Shown: piece by piece, positions 1-9,938 of the stretch | Position numbering within the stretch: position 1 is the stretch's first letter | Layout: the number at the start of each line of letters is the position of its first letter | Assembly: GCA_965240325.2 (NCBI GenBank) | Contig: OZ251223.1 | Coordinates: 496,001-560,000, forward strand | From: Rebecca billardiae RCC1528 | Taxonomy: Eukaryota; Haptophyta | Reading direction: 5' to 3' | Length of the DNA stretch: 64,000 bases | Made by a program: the position numbers and the translations under genes | The notes under the pieces: model-generated | Databases searched by the model: none | Seen by the model: the letters and a program-made list of their open reading frames with translations, nothing else | What the model was told of the DNA's origin: nothing

Positions 1-176
1 TGGCATTGGGCACGTGCGCGGACCGGCAGGACGCGGCTGGCGCGGGGGCACGGCGATGGGCAACGCCGAACGGGAGCGACGCGACGGTACCATCTTGGCT
101 GCATACGCGCTGAAGCGACTGGACCTGCACACCGGATGACGCAGAGGGCTGCGGCTGCGAAGCAGCGCCGTCACTG

Positions 177-721
177 GGCTCTGGCTCCGGTTCAGACCCC
201 TGCCAGTCCGGTCATAGAAACCGGGCGTACCGAAAATGATCTTCGCACTCCTGCGGCCGAATGAATTAACGCGGACGCCCGAAGTGTCCCACAGGGCCCC
301 AAGTAGGGTTGCTATGGATGGCCAATAAGTGCCCCCGGGAGGGCGGTGTCGCGGCCACTACTCCGTCCGAGTTTGCGGATAAAGCCTGCAGTGCCGTACT
401 TGACAGATTAGACTCTATTTTTCATAGCAGCTATTTACCCAGCCCGGTGACACATTTCCAATAGCTACGGGTGCATCCGGATCGCTCCCGGACCGTGTTC
501 TGACCAGAGTCTGAAATGGGTAAATAAATAGTAAAATAGAGTCTGAACTGTAGAGGAAGTGCTTGTCGGCCCAATATCGCTCCGATGAAGAGTGAGACTA
601 CAGAAGTCGTCATCATCTAGGCATCCTGCTTGAGGTCCTCCTGTGCAGTTTTCACGAGTGACTTCATGAAGTCTGAGCTCACAGTGCCCGTCTCTGGCAG
701 GGGTCAATCGAAGCCAGAGCC
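177..721. mobile_element. MITE-like element with short terminal inverted repeats
   Basis: The ends carry a 12-bp inverted repeat: GGCTCTGGCTCC at 177-188 and the complement of GGCTCTGGCTTC at 710-721, with one mismatch. The 4 bases ACTG lie directly outside both ends (173-176 and 722-725) and look like a target-site duplication. A second inverted pair sits inside (404-441 and 517-550, about 35-40 bp, imperfect, AT-rich), so the whole unit could fold on itself. No coding capacity is recognised. A 4-bp duplication can arise by chance, so the call rests mainly on the nested symmetry. Confidence 0.45.
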
Positions 722-1194
722 ACTGCGTCAATCACTCGTCACTGCTGCTACTATTCGCCACCGTTAGTGTGACTTAGCTTGCCCGACCGAGTGACCGGCA
801 GACCGACGTCCACACTGAGAGTGAGTGCATGGGGCCCGGCGCTCTACTTAGCAGCAGTAGCAGAAAGTAGAGTGTGACGAGTGAGCAGCGCAATTATCCG
901 AATATCAGGCGCAGCATCCAGGGTCTGCGCAGCTGGCGCTCCGGTCGCTGTTGGGGAGGTCTAACAGGCGGGTACTCTACGTTCACTCAGACTCCTGCGA
1001 CCCGTGCCCCTCACTCAGGGGCCGAGCGTCACTCTGGCAGCCGGCCGTGTCTCAGTTCCGCGCCGGCCCGAGACCGCGGCAGGGGCTGAGTAGCGCCACC
1101 TACATCGCGGCGTTATTGCGCCGTGCACCACATCCCCTGAGTATGCGGCGGCTGGACCATTGCCAGCTGCTCAGCGGTCAGCCTCACAGCCTGC
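722..1194. other. Intergenic stretch, no gene recognised
   Basis: This lies 3' of the homeobox gene, which is on the minus strand. Short open frames occur but none resembles a known protein. I see no RNA gene or convincing regulatory element. Confidence 0.4.
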
Positions 1195-2124
1195 TCACCA
1201 CTGGTGGCGCGGCGGCACGCATTGATGCGAGTAGTGCAGGGCGGATTGGCTCACCATGGGCATCATCACGGGAGGGTGAAAGCTGCCGTCACGGCTCCAC
1301 ACCGAGGCACCTGCTGGTGAGGGCGAGCACGTCGGCTGCATGCACGGTGCATTGCAAGTGGGGTGCGGGGCCGGCATAGTGGGCATCTGTGGCACCCATG
1401 CCACGTAGTGCCCGGCCGTCGGAGGTGCATATACGGGCACGGGCCCTGGTGGCTGCATCGCGGACACGCTCGCGACGTTGGCGCGTAGAGTCGCTGGGCT
1501 TGGATCGAGTGAGGTTGGCGCGCTGTAGCGGTGCGTCTGCGGCGTCGAGCACATGGGCTGCGTGACGATGCCGTGATGCGTGCAGCCCCACGCCATATGA
1601 GCCGGCGCCAGTCCGAGCGGGATGCCATGCGCGCGCAGGTCACGGGCGTACGCGTCACCGGCTGAGAGAGCTAGACGCCAGCGTTCATTCGCGGCCTCCA
1701 TCTTCTGCTCGCGCACTCGCCGATTCTGGAACCACACCTGCACCTGACGCGAGGTGGTGCCAAACTGCACAGCGAGACGCTCGCGCTCCGCGGCCTGCAG
1801 GTACGGGTTGATGCGGAAGGAGCGCTCCAGGGCCTGCCGAGCCGTGGCGCTCACCTTCCAGCGGGGCTGCAGGTCGTTGTCGTGCTCATTCGCCTCGGCT
1901 ACAGCTGCACCGTCATTCGTCTTCTCGCCCGACGCTGCTACGGCGGGGCGGAGCGGCGACTCTGAACGCGTCGTCGCCTTCCGCTTCGGCATAATCTCCA
2001 AGTAAGTTGGCGCCTTGGCGGGTGGTGGGAACTTGATGACCGGAACTTGAGAGAATGAGAGGAAGCGGACGGGTGGCAGCCGTTGATTGACGTCATCATG
2101 ATGATAATGCTGACGAGTATTCAT
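1195..2124 (-). CDS. Homeodomain protein (putative transcription factor)
   Basis: This encodes a 309-residue protein in one open frame. I start it at the ATG at 2124; the open frame runs 7 codons further up but only to a GTG. Residues about 86-143 form a homeodomain. Helix 3 carries WFQNRRVREQK, the classic DNA-contact signature, and helix 1 has the usual L..F pattern. There is no three-residue TALE insertion between helices 1 and 2, so it is a typical non-TALE type. A basic stretch (MPKRKATTR) lies before the domain and may help nuclear import. The C-terminal half is rich in Pro, Ala, His and Met and has no domain I recognise. The expected role is sequence-specific DNA binding in the nucleus; targets are unknown. 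No intron is needed. Confidence 0.85.
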   Translation of the reverse strand: MNTRQHYHHDDVNQRLPPVRFLSFSQVPVIKFPPPAKAPTYLEIMPKRKATTRSESPLRPAVAASGEKTNDGAAVAEANEHDNDLQPRWKVSATARQALERSFRINPYLQAAERERLAVQFGTTSRQVQVWFQNRRVREQKMEAANERWRLALSAGDAYARDLRAHGIPLGLAPAHMAWGCTHHGIVTQPMCSTPQTHRYSAPTSLDPSPATLRANVASVSAMQPPGPVPVYAPPTAGHYVAWVPQMPTMPAPHPTCNAPCMQPTCSPSPAGASVWSRDGSFHPPVMMPMVSQSALHYSHQCVPPRHQW

Positions 2125-2610
2125 CACCGAGGTAGTGGTGGCCACGCTTTTTACTTTTTAACAGCTTACTAACTAGCACTACTACTGCACTAGTAGTTTT
2201 TCATTATATATGTATTATACTGCTCCGGAATTATATCAGGCCTGAAGCGGGTATCATGTATGAAGGAAATAGCAATACTGAGTCAGTGGACCTCATTTTG
2301 TTCATACATGCTCATGACTACGATATAAATACCATAATATACCAGCTGTTTGCGTCTTTTATTATTCGTAGTGAACTACTACGACTCAGCGGCTCAACCG
2401 AGGAATGGCGGCGAAAAATGACGGAACTGATTACTGAATCGGATGCGGACGGGACTCCTCTCCGCTCTCGCCTAACGACGTGTGCCGAACTCCGACTCGG
2501 CGAGCTGAAGGAGCGGGCGGCTGAGGCGCTCGTGCACGTTCATCAGATGCACGAACTGCGCTCGGGCGCCGCGCGGTGCGTGATCGGGGGCGCGGGGGGC
2601 CAGGGCGAGA
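2125..2610. promoter_or_regulatory. AT-rich upstream region of the homeobox gene
   Basis: This interval lies between the start of the homeobox gene and the 3' end of the ankyrin gene, both on the minus strand. The part nearest the homeobox gene (about 2150-2400) is much more AT-rich than the surrounding coding DNA and includes ATATATGTATTATA. It probably contains the homeobox promoter. A plus-strand open frame starts at 2256 but shows no recognisable domain and runs into the ankyrin gene in antisense. Confidence 0.35.
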
Positions 2611-4230
2611 TCAGCCCGCATTCGTTGCGCGGGGCTGCCGCAACGGCGCGCGCGGCGTCCGATGACCGATCCGCTGCGGCGCGCGGCGCACCTTGTCGTT
2701 GAGCGTGCTTGCCGACGTGCTCGCGTACGGCGACGTCCGCTCCACGATGCGCTCGAGCGCGGGCAGCACGATCGAGAGCGTCGCCTTCCGGTGCGCGTAC
2801 AGCTGGTCAGCGTACGCTTTGACCTCGTCCCAGAGCTCGGGCATCGCCTCGGACAGGACGGCGCCGTGCTTGCGCTCGTGCGTCGCGGCGGCCTGCACGC
2901 GCGCGCGGAACGCGATCGTCGACTCGCTCATGTCCTGCGCCCACGCGTGCAGCTCGCGCGCGTGTGACAGCACCGCCTTGCGCTCGGACACCGCCGCGCG
3001 GTCCGCCGCGAGCCGCTCCTCCTCCTGCGTGGACTGGCCGATCGCCGCGTGCAGCCGCTGCCGGTGGCTCCCGCGCGCGCCGCCGTGCGTCTCGAGCAGC
3101 GCGAGCAGCACGCGCTCGTCGGCGCCGTGGCTCTCCGCGTCGTCGAGCGGCGTGCGGCCGAACGCGTCCTCTGCGTTCACGTCGATGCCGCGCTGGCGGA
3201 GCAGGAAGTACACGCAGCCCTGGTGCGCGCTCGAGACGGCGACGTGCAGCGGCGTGCGGCCGAACGCGTCGGTCGAGTTGACGTCGCACTTGCACCGCAG
3301 CAGCCGGCCCAGCATCGCCGTGTCGTCGGCGAACGCGGCTTGGTTGAGCTGGCGCGCGCCGTCGAGGCTGCCGAGCGCGGCGCCGCGCGTGAGCAGCAGC
3401 TCAAAGCACGCCTCGTGCCCGCCGAGCAGCGCGTCCTGCAGCGGCGTGACGCCGTTGGCGTCGACCGCGTCGACGCACGCGCCGAGGCTGAGCAGCACGT
3501 CGATGTTCGCCGCGATGCCGTCCGCCGCGGCGACGTGCAGCGCGGTGCGGCTGCTCGCGTCCGCGGCGTTGATCTCGACGCCGCACGGCCCCATCGCCAG
3601 CAGCTCGGGGCCGGCGCTCGGGTCGCGCGCCATCGCGAAGAGGTGCTGCTGCCACAGCGAGCGCGAGCCGCACGTGCCGCCGTGCTCGGCCAGCAGCTTC
3701 GCCGCCTCGATGTGCTTCGCGCGCAGCGCGTCGAGGAGCGGCGTGCTTCCGCGCTCGTCCTCGACGTCGACGCTCGCGCCGTGGCCGAGCAACAGCGCGA
3801 TCACGGCCGCGTGCCCGCCGGACGCGGCGAGGTGCAGCGCGCGCCGCCCCTGGAAGTCGGCGCTGTCGACGTCGGTGTGCTTGCTGCCCAGCACCCGGCG
3901 CACCTTGTCCACGTCGCCCGCGGCGCACGCGAGGCAGAGCCGCATGTGCTGCAGGTCGCGCTGCTTCTTGCGCGCCGACGTGACCACCTGCGCGCCGCCG
4001 CGTCACCGCGGCGGCACGGAGCGGCGGTGGCGGTGGCGGCGGTGGTGGGAGGGAAGGGGAAGGGCCGAGGGCGGGGGGAGCGCGCGAGGGGTGAGTGGGC
4101 GCGCGCGCGCGACGCGCGCGTGCGCGCGCGCGTCGGGTGCCGAGCCCCGCACCGTCTGCAGCATGTCGCTCTCCCCGCCAGCCTCCTCGCCGCCGCCCAC
4201 GTCCACCGAGGCGACGGACCTCAGGTCCAT
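2611..4230 (-). CDS. Ankyrin-repeat protein with C-terminal helical tail
   Basis: This is a two-exon gene: exon 1 about 4230-4153 (start uncertain), intron 4152-3988 (165 nt, ACG|GTGCGG ... GCGCAG|GTG, phase 0), exon 2 3987-2611. The protein is about 484 residues. At least six ankyrin repeats follow the junction (motifs such as GRRALHLAASGGHA, TALHVAAADG, GVTPLQDALLGGHEA, GRTPLHVAVSSAHQG). The last ~150 residues are charged and helical (QEEERLAADRAAVSERKAVL), probably a coiled coil. It likely acts as a protein-interaction scaffold; partners are unknown. Exon 2 has no ATG of its own near its start, which is why exon 1 is needed. Upstream of 4230 the frame stays open to a GTG at 4317, and an ATG at 4360 is separated from it by a 28-bp tandem duplication. 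Confidence 0.75.
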
Positions 4231-4300
4231 CGCCGCGCTGTCGGCGCTCACGGAGCCGGCGACCGAGCCGCGGCGCGAGGAGGCGCGGCCCGAGCGCGCC

Positions 4301-4345
4301 GTGAGGTGGTGCAGCACGTAGGTCCGCCGTGAGGTGGTGCAGCAC
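4301..4345. repeat. 28-bp tandem duplication at the 5' end of the ankyrin gene
   Basis: The 17-mer GTGAGGTGGTGCAGCAC occurs at 4301 and again at 4329, a 28-bp period. Because 28 is not a multiple of three, the duplication shifts the frame between an upstream ATG at 4360 and the ankyrin exon-1 frame. Confidence 0.6.
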
Positions 4346-4839
4346 CTTCGCCCAGCGCATGATCGGGAGGTTGTGAGGGGGGCGGGATGACGCGATTCGC
4401 ATGGGATCTAGTTTAGACAGGTAGGATAGTTGTAAACGACGAAGGTTCCCTCGGTTGGTTCGACCGTTCGAGCCGATCGTGTTTTGAAATACGTATCATA
4501 CCGCCGGCTATTTCTAAGGTTCTACGTGAATGAGCACACTTCGTCGCTTCGTCAACGTGTGGTATCGGATTGGTGGTCAATTCGTCAATCAATTCGTCAA
4601 CGAATACAACACCCCATCACTCTGTTAATTAATTATGTGTGCACGTATGTGGATATTGGTGTGATGAATATCGCTGGAGTGGAATATATCGCTGGATAGC
4701 ATTTCCCGAAGCGATTTGCTACCGATTGACGGATTACAGTATTCACCGCATGTCGTCCACCTCTTGTGCATCTTGCGGATCACTGGATCTGGATCCCCAT
4801 CCCCATCCATCCCCTCCAGCACCATTCTGGTGATTCATC
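4346..4839. promoter_or_regulatory. Intergenic region between ankyrin and MHYT genes
   Basis: The two flanking genes are divergent, so both promoters should lie here. The interval is relatively AT-rich and contains repeated short words such as TTCGTCAA around 4565-4600. No motif is clear enough to name. Confidence 0.35.
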
Positions 4840-5898
4840 ATGGGCGCCTCCGCATCGTCGGTGTGTGCGCCGGGTGGTCAGGCGCAAGAGCTCGTGCAGG
4901 TGTGGGACGGCTCCTTCGTCTTTCTCTCCCTCGTGATCAGCACGATCGGCGCCTTCACGTCGCTCACGAGCGTCGCGTACGCGTTCACGGTCCTCAGGCA
5001 GCCGCACCTGCGTGCCGCGTTCCACGCCTACATGCTGGCCTCTGGCGTGGCGATCGGTGGCGTCGCCGTGTGGGCGATGCACTTCGTGGGCATGCAGGCG
5101 CTCAAACTGCAGACATGCGATGGGCAGCCCGTGCACAAGACCTACAACGTGGCACTCACCATCACCTCGCTCGTCGCGGCGATTGCCATCGGCACGCTGG
5201 TCTTCTACCTGGTCGTGCCCGCGCACAGCGTGGCGCCAAGCGCCAGGGCGGGCGGTAGCGCGGCTTGGCGCAAACGTGGCACTGAGCACATCTCTGCATC
5301 CCAGTACTGGTCGGCCGACCTCGAGGTCTGCGGCGTCAGGCCGCGCGTGGGCAAGTTCGCGATCGGTCGCTTCGCGCTCGCGTCCGTGCTGCTCGCAACC
5401 GGCGCGTGCGTGATGCACTACATGGGCATGACCGCGATGTACGGCGCGTACACGATATCGTTCGACGCGTCCCTCGTCTTCGTGTCCGTCCTCATCGCCC
5501 TCGTCGCTGCCAGCGCGGGCCTCTTCATCGTCGTGCAGATAGCATACGCTGGGCTCACGTGGTTCTCCCTGGCGCTGCGTGTGGTCGCGTCGCTCGTCAT
5601 TGCGCTCGCAGTCAACAGCATGCACAACGTCGGCATGCTGAGCGCGCACTTCAGGCCCACGGCGAGTCCGGCGGAAAACGCCAACCACCATCTCGGCCCC
5701 AACCTGCGCATGCACGCTCTGATCGTCGTCGCCATCTCGCTGAGCTACTGCTTTGCGCAGCTCGTCTGCACTTTCTCGCACCTCGCGTCATTCCTCGAAG
5801 GCTCAAAGAACCTCACGGCAGCCAGTACAACGTCGTCTGGACACTCATATGGTGTCGCAGCAAAGGACCACGAGACGGATGGACCTTCAGCAGCATGA
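4840..5898 (+). CDS. MHYT-domain integral membrane protein
   Basis: This encodes a 352-residue protein from the ATG at 4840. About seven hydrophobic segments are visible. Three of them carry the signature the family is named for: MHFVGM at 80-85, MHYMGM at 192-197 and MHNVGM at 261-266. In bacteria MHYT domains are membrane sensor modules, proposed to bind a metal and to sense O2, CO or NO, usually fused to a GGDEF, EAL or kinase output domain. Here no output domain follows; after the last membrane span there is only a short polar tail. The methionine and histidine residues proposed to coordinate metal are all present. The role is therefore inferred as a membrane sensor or metal-binding protein with an unknown partner. 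It is a single exon. The family is mostly bacterial and fungal, so its presence in this genome is notable. Confidence 0.85.
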   Translation: MGASASSVCAPGGQAQELVQVWDGSFVFLSLVISTIGAFTSLTSVAYAFTVLRQPHLRAAFHAYMLASGVAIGGVAVWAMHFVGMQALKLQTCDGQPVHKTYNVALTITSLVAAIAIGTLVFYLVVPAHSVAPSARAGGSAAWRKRGTEHISASQYWSADLEVCGVRPRVGKFAIGRFALASVLLATGACVMHYMGMTAMYGAYTISFDASLVFVSVLIALVAASAGLFIVVQIAYAGLTWFSLALRVVASLVIALAVNSMHNVGMLSAHFRPTASPAENANHHLGPNLRMHALIVVAISLSYCFAQLVCTFSHLASFLEGSKNLTAASTTSSGHSYGVAAKDHETDGPSAA

Positions 5899-6726
5899 AC
5901 GAGCTCCGAGTGCCTTACACAGTCCCCGGCAACTGGGCGTACTGGCAGCGCAGCACAGACAGGCGGCCGGGCTATAATTAGATTACATAAGACCGAGCGG
6001 TCATGTGACTGGCCGCCGCAACTCTTACGCTCCGAGACTCAGTGTAACTGATACAGTGACAGTCGTATATATATTGTCGCCGCCTGGTATATATCCGAGC
6101 AAGACGATGGCCGCCGCCCATCGGAATCGGACGGGCAGCTTGGCCCGTGGTGACGGTAGGCTGCGGTCCGACTGTCCGGTCGTCTAATTCGTGAACGGCA
6201 GCTCTCATGACTCGGCCTCCGCTTCGGATCCGGGCTGCATCAGCCGCGTGCCGCCGTGCCGGCCGGACCGTCCGGCGCGCGCAGCAGCGCATCAGCGCAT
6301 ATCAACGGTCGCCATCAGTGTCGCGCGGCCGAGCGCGGCCCCGCGCCGGAGCGCCCGGGTTGCCGACTGTCTGCTGAGTCTGGCTGCGCGCTGCCACAGT
6401 GTATGATGCGCGCCGGCGCCAAATCATCGTCTGACGACGATGCCGCCGACGATGCCGCCGGCATCATACCCGGCGTTATTTTAAATATAAGCAGCAGATA
6501 TATATGTGACAGATATATACGATGATATATATCGTCGTCATCATCATATTATATATTATATATTACTCACTCATCAGTCACTGCTCATGCCGGCATGACC
6601 GCGTGCATGATCGGATGATGATGATGCTGCTGCTGACCCGCGACGACCCGGGATGATCCGCCGCCTGATGATCTGCTGATCCGGCCGCGCGCGATGCTGA
6701 TGATGACTATGACGACAATAACTGCG
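5899..6726. other. Intergenic region between two convergent genes
   Basis: This lies between the 3' ends of the MHYT gene and the DENN-GRAM gene. It contains simple-sequence DNA near 6480-6570, where TA-rich runs alternate with GATGATGAT and ATCATCATC words. I see no gene. Confidence 0.4.
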
Positions 6727-9700
6727 TTAGCTACCCATATCGGCAGCAGCGGGCGCCGCGGCACTGCTGCCAGCAGCAGTCTCGTCCGTCGTGGGCTGAG
6801 CGTTGCTGGCGTCGTCGCGAGGCCGCTCGTCGTCCAAGCGAGCAGCAGGGGGCGGTGCCGACGACGCGGCAGGACTGGGAGCACCCGCCGACGTCGGTTG
6901 TCGCAGATCGTCGTTGGCCTCAGGCGGCTCAGTCCTCGGGCCTGCGACGCCTGCTGCAGCCGCGCCCTCCGCTGCTGCTCCCCCGGGCGCGTCTGCGGAC
7001 GAGCCCTCAGGCTCGACTCCCTTCTCATCCGCACCGGCTCGCTCCGCACCGGGCGCGGCGGTGGATGGGCCTGTAGGGACGGGGCCAGCGGCGGCGGCTG
7101 CTTCTCCCTGCGCCGGCTGCGCGCCCGCGAGCGGTGCCGTGGCCGGCGGCGCGCCGCCCTGCGCACCATCCGCGGAGGCCGCGGAGGCTGCCTCGATGGC
7201 AGCGGCCGCCTCGGCATTCGCGCGCGCCAGTGCCTCCGCCTGCAGGTACTGCAGGAAGCTGAAGGCGCGCTCGCGGCCGCGCGCCTGCAGCGCGGTGAAG
7301 TGAAACACAGAGCCTGCCGGGCGGCGCCCACGGGCCGAAAGCGCATGCGTGGGGCGGAGCATGGGCTGAGCAGGGGTGCGCGCGCAGCGCCCACGCTGCG
7401 TCTGTCTCTCTCTCTCTCTCGCGCGCGCGGCCGAGCGCACGGCGCCATCACGCGCGTGTGCGCACGCGGGCGCACACCGTCCGCCATGTGCACCGTGATG
7501 CCCTTGGGCGTGAACGGCCCGCCGCCCGTCTTCTCCACGCGGCGCACCTGCAGCAGCGGCAGCCTGTGCACGTCGCGCGAGCCCGGCGCGACGTAGCACA
7601 GAGAGACGGGTGTAACGAAGAGTCGCCCCTTTTGCGCCTCGCGGAAGCCGGAGCTCACGCCCGAGAGGGCGGGCAGCGGGCGCGCCGACTGCACGCGCCG
7701 GCGCCGCGGCCAGGGTGCGCGCGCACGGTGCGCGCAGGCGCGGAGGCCGCCGCGGTTAGTCAGTCAGTCAGTCAGTCAGTCAGTCAGTCAGTCAGTCAGT
7801 CAGTCAGTCGGTCTGACGCAGGGGGCGGTCGGCGCGCGGGCCGAGGCGGGGCGAAGCGCACGCAGCCAGGGGGCGTGGCGCGGCGCGGCCGCGCGGCGTG
7901 GCGCGGCGGGCACGCACCGGCGTCGACGTTGCGAGCACGCAGTCGTACTCGGCGATCGGCGTCTCGTTCACCGCGAACCGCCGCCTGAACTCGGCCGTGT
8001 TGGCGGAGGTCACCTGCTCACCGTCGCCGTGGGCATCCGTCTGCGCAGCCAGCTGCTGCTGCGGGGTGCCGCCGGCCGGCTCGGCGACGGCGACGGCGAC
8101 GGGGCGCGGCGCGGCGCGGCCGGTGCGCACGAGCGGCACCCACGTCCCCTCGGGCAGCTTGATCCGCACCCCGCAGCGCAGCAGGTACGTGAGCAGCTGG
8201 TGCCCAAGCGTCTGCAGCGCGACCAGTCGCTCGCGCAGTCTGACGTACAGTTCGTCGTGGGCGCGCGCCCAGCGCGCAGTCGCCTGCCACGCGTGCGCGC
8301 CGGAGCGGATGGGCGCGCCGGAGCCGGGCGCGACGGGCGCGTCGGGCGGCTCAAGCACGCCCGCGTGCAGCTCCTGGAACGCGGACGAGCCCACCACCTC
8401 CGCAACGAGCGGCAGGTTGTGCGCGTTGGGGCCGGCGCTGTCGGCCGCGGCTGCGCTCAGGCCCGCCTGCCCCAGCTCCACCCGACACAGCTCCGGGAGG
8501 TAGCGCAGCTTGGCGTCGCGCACGGCGTCGGCGAGCTCGTGCCGCTCGAGCTGCGCGGCCGTGAGCGCGCACAGCCGCACCGAGCGCCGGTGCAGCACGT
8601 TCACGCACCCGCTGAGCAGCTTCCAGTGCCGGACGGTCGCGCGGTCCACCTCCGAGCGCGACGCGCCGAGCGCGCCGTCGTCGCTCAGCGGGTCGCAAAG
8701 CCGCAGCGCCGCGGAGAGGAAGGCGGCGCGGACCTCCTGCTCGTCGAAGGAGCGCGCGTCGGCGGCGTGCGTGCGCAGCGCGCCGCGCAGCTCGACGAGC
8801 GCCGGCGTGCTCATCAGCTGCGCGTGCAGCCGCGCCGTGTCCGCGCTCGGCGTGACCGAGCCGTCATCTAAATTCACAACCGTCACGTCCGACGCAGCGG
8901 CGCGCACGCGCGGCAGCAGCGCAGCGTCGCAGCCGACGAGGTACGCGGTGGGCGCGTGGCAGAGGAAGGCGGCGTAGTCGGCGGCGGAGTCGACCGTCGG
9001 CAGCATCGGCATCACGAAGCCGTGGAACTCCATCGGCAGCATCAGCGCCTGCAGGCCGTGGACCGCGTGGTTGAGCGCCGCAGCGTCCGACGAGCCGATC
9101 AGAATTTTGTCGTGCAGCAGCGCGCCCAGCCACACGCGCGCGAGCTGGTCGCCCTGCCAGCGCAGCGCGCGGAGGAGCGGCTCGAGGGGCAGCCGCGGGT
9201 GCAGCCCGTCCGCGAAGAGCATCTGCGTCTGCGCCTCGAGCGAACCCAGCGCGCCGACGAAGCGCTCGAGCTGCTGCGCGAGCGCGGGCGAGCCGGGGAG
9301 CGCGCGCCCGGCGTCCGCGTGCTCTTCGGCCATCTGCTCGAGGAAGAGCGAGCACACGCGGTACAGCGGGCGGGTCGAGGCGACGAGGACGCACACGGGC
9401 GTCACCGCGTCGCGCCCCGCGCCCTCGTGCGGGTACAGCACCGTCAGGCACGCGACGTGGTCGACGCGGCCGTCTGGGCGCTCGGCCGCGAACGTGTGCA
9501 CGTGCGCCGCGGGCTGGCGCGCGTCCGCGGTCGGTGCGGGCATGCGCTCGGGGAAGCAGAAGGGCGCGAGGTGCGCGATGTCGCCGTCGCCGGGCGTCAC
9601 GAGCTCGGCGCGCACGGCGCGCATGAACTGGCTCGAGATCTGCAGCCGCACCTCCAGCGGCGCGTTGAACTCGCGGTGTGCGAGCGCCTCCACGCGCGGC

Positions 9701-9870
9701 GCGCGCGCGCAGCGCACGGTCGGCCCGATGAGCAGGCAGCCGCGCACGTCGCTGCCCGATGGTGCGCCATAGCCGCCGCCGTCCTGCGCCGCCGACGAGC
9801 CTGCCGCCGTGCGCGCGCACAGCAGCGCGGCGAGGAGGATGACTGCGCGCCACGTGGATATGGCCGCCAT
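6727..9870 (-). CDS. DENN-domain and GRAM-domain protein, putative Rab exchange factor
   Basis: This is a three-exon gene: 9870-7918, 7688-7478 and 7313-6727, with introns 7917-7689 (229 nt, CCG|GTGCGT ... GTGCAG) and 7477-7314 (164 nt, G|GTGTGC ... GGCAG). The protein is 916 residues. A tripartite DENN module is visible: an upstream part near 120-200 (PVCVLVASTRPLYRVCSLF), the core near 240-340 (LLHDKILIGSSD, then FHGFVMPMLP and VTVVNLDDG) and a downstream part near 370-400. A GRAM domain spans the introns at about 628-745 (FRRRFAVNETPIAEYDCVL, then GRLFVTPVSLCYV, then VFHFTAL), and this continuity supports the splice sites. An Ala/Pro-rich tail follows. DENN domains activate Rab GTPases and GRAM domains bind membranes; the pairing recalls MTMR5/SBF proteins but without the myotubularin domain. 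Oddly, the N-terminus (MAAISTWRAVILLAALLCARTAAGS) looks like a signal peptide or anchor. Confidence 0.8.
7761..7808. repeat. (CAGT)12 tetranucleotide microsatellite in an intron
   Basis: Twelve copies of CAGT run from 7761 to 7808, inside the first intron of the DENN-GRAM gene. Being intronic, length changes would not alter the protein. Confidence 0.9.
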
Positions 9871-9938
9871 TGTCCGTCGACCCCGCGCGATCCGGGATCG
9901 AACAAGCTCAAAGCCGTCCGGTGCAGACCTGCGTCCGG

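Noticed and set aside
2256-2702. Plus-strand open frame of 148 codons
   Set aside because: It has no recognisable domain, crosses an AT-rich upstream region and overlaps the ankyrin gene in antisense.
4440-4485. Possible tRNA B-box (GGTTCGACCG)
   Set aside because: No matching A-box or cloverleaf arms could be found upstream.
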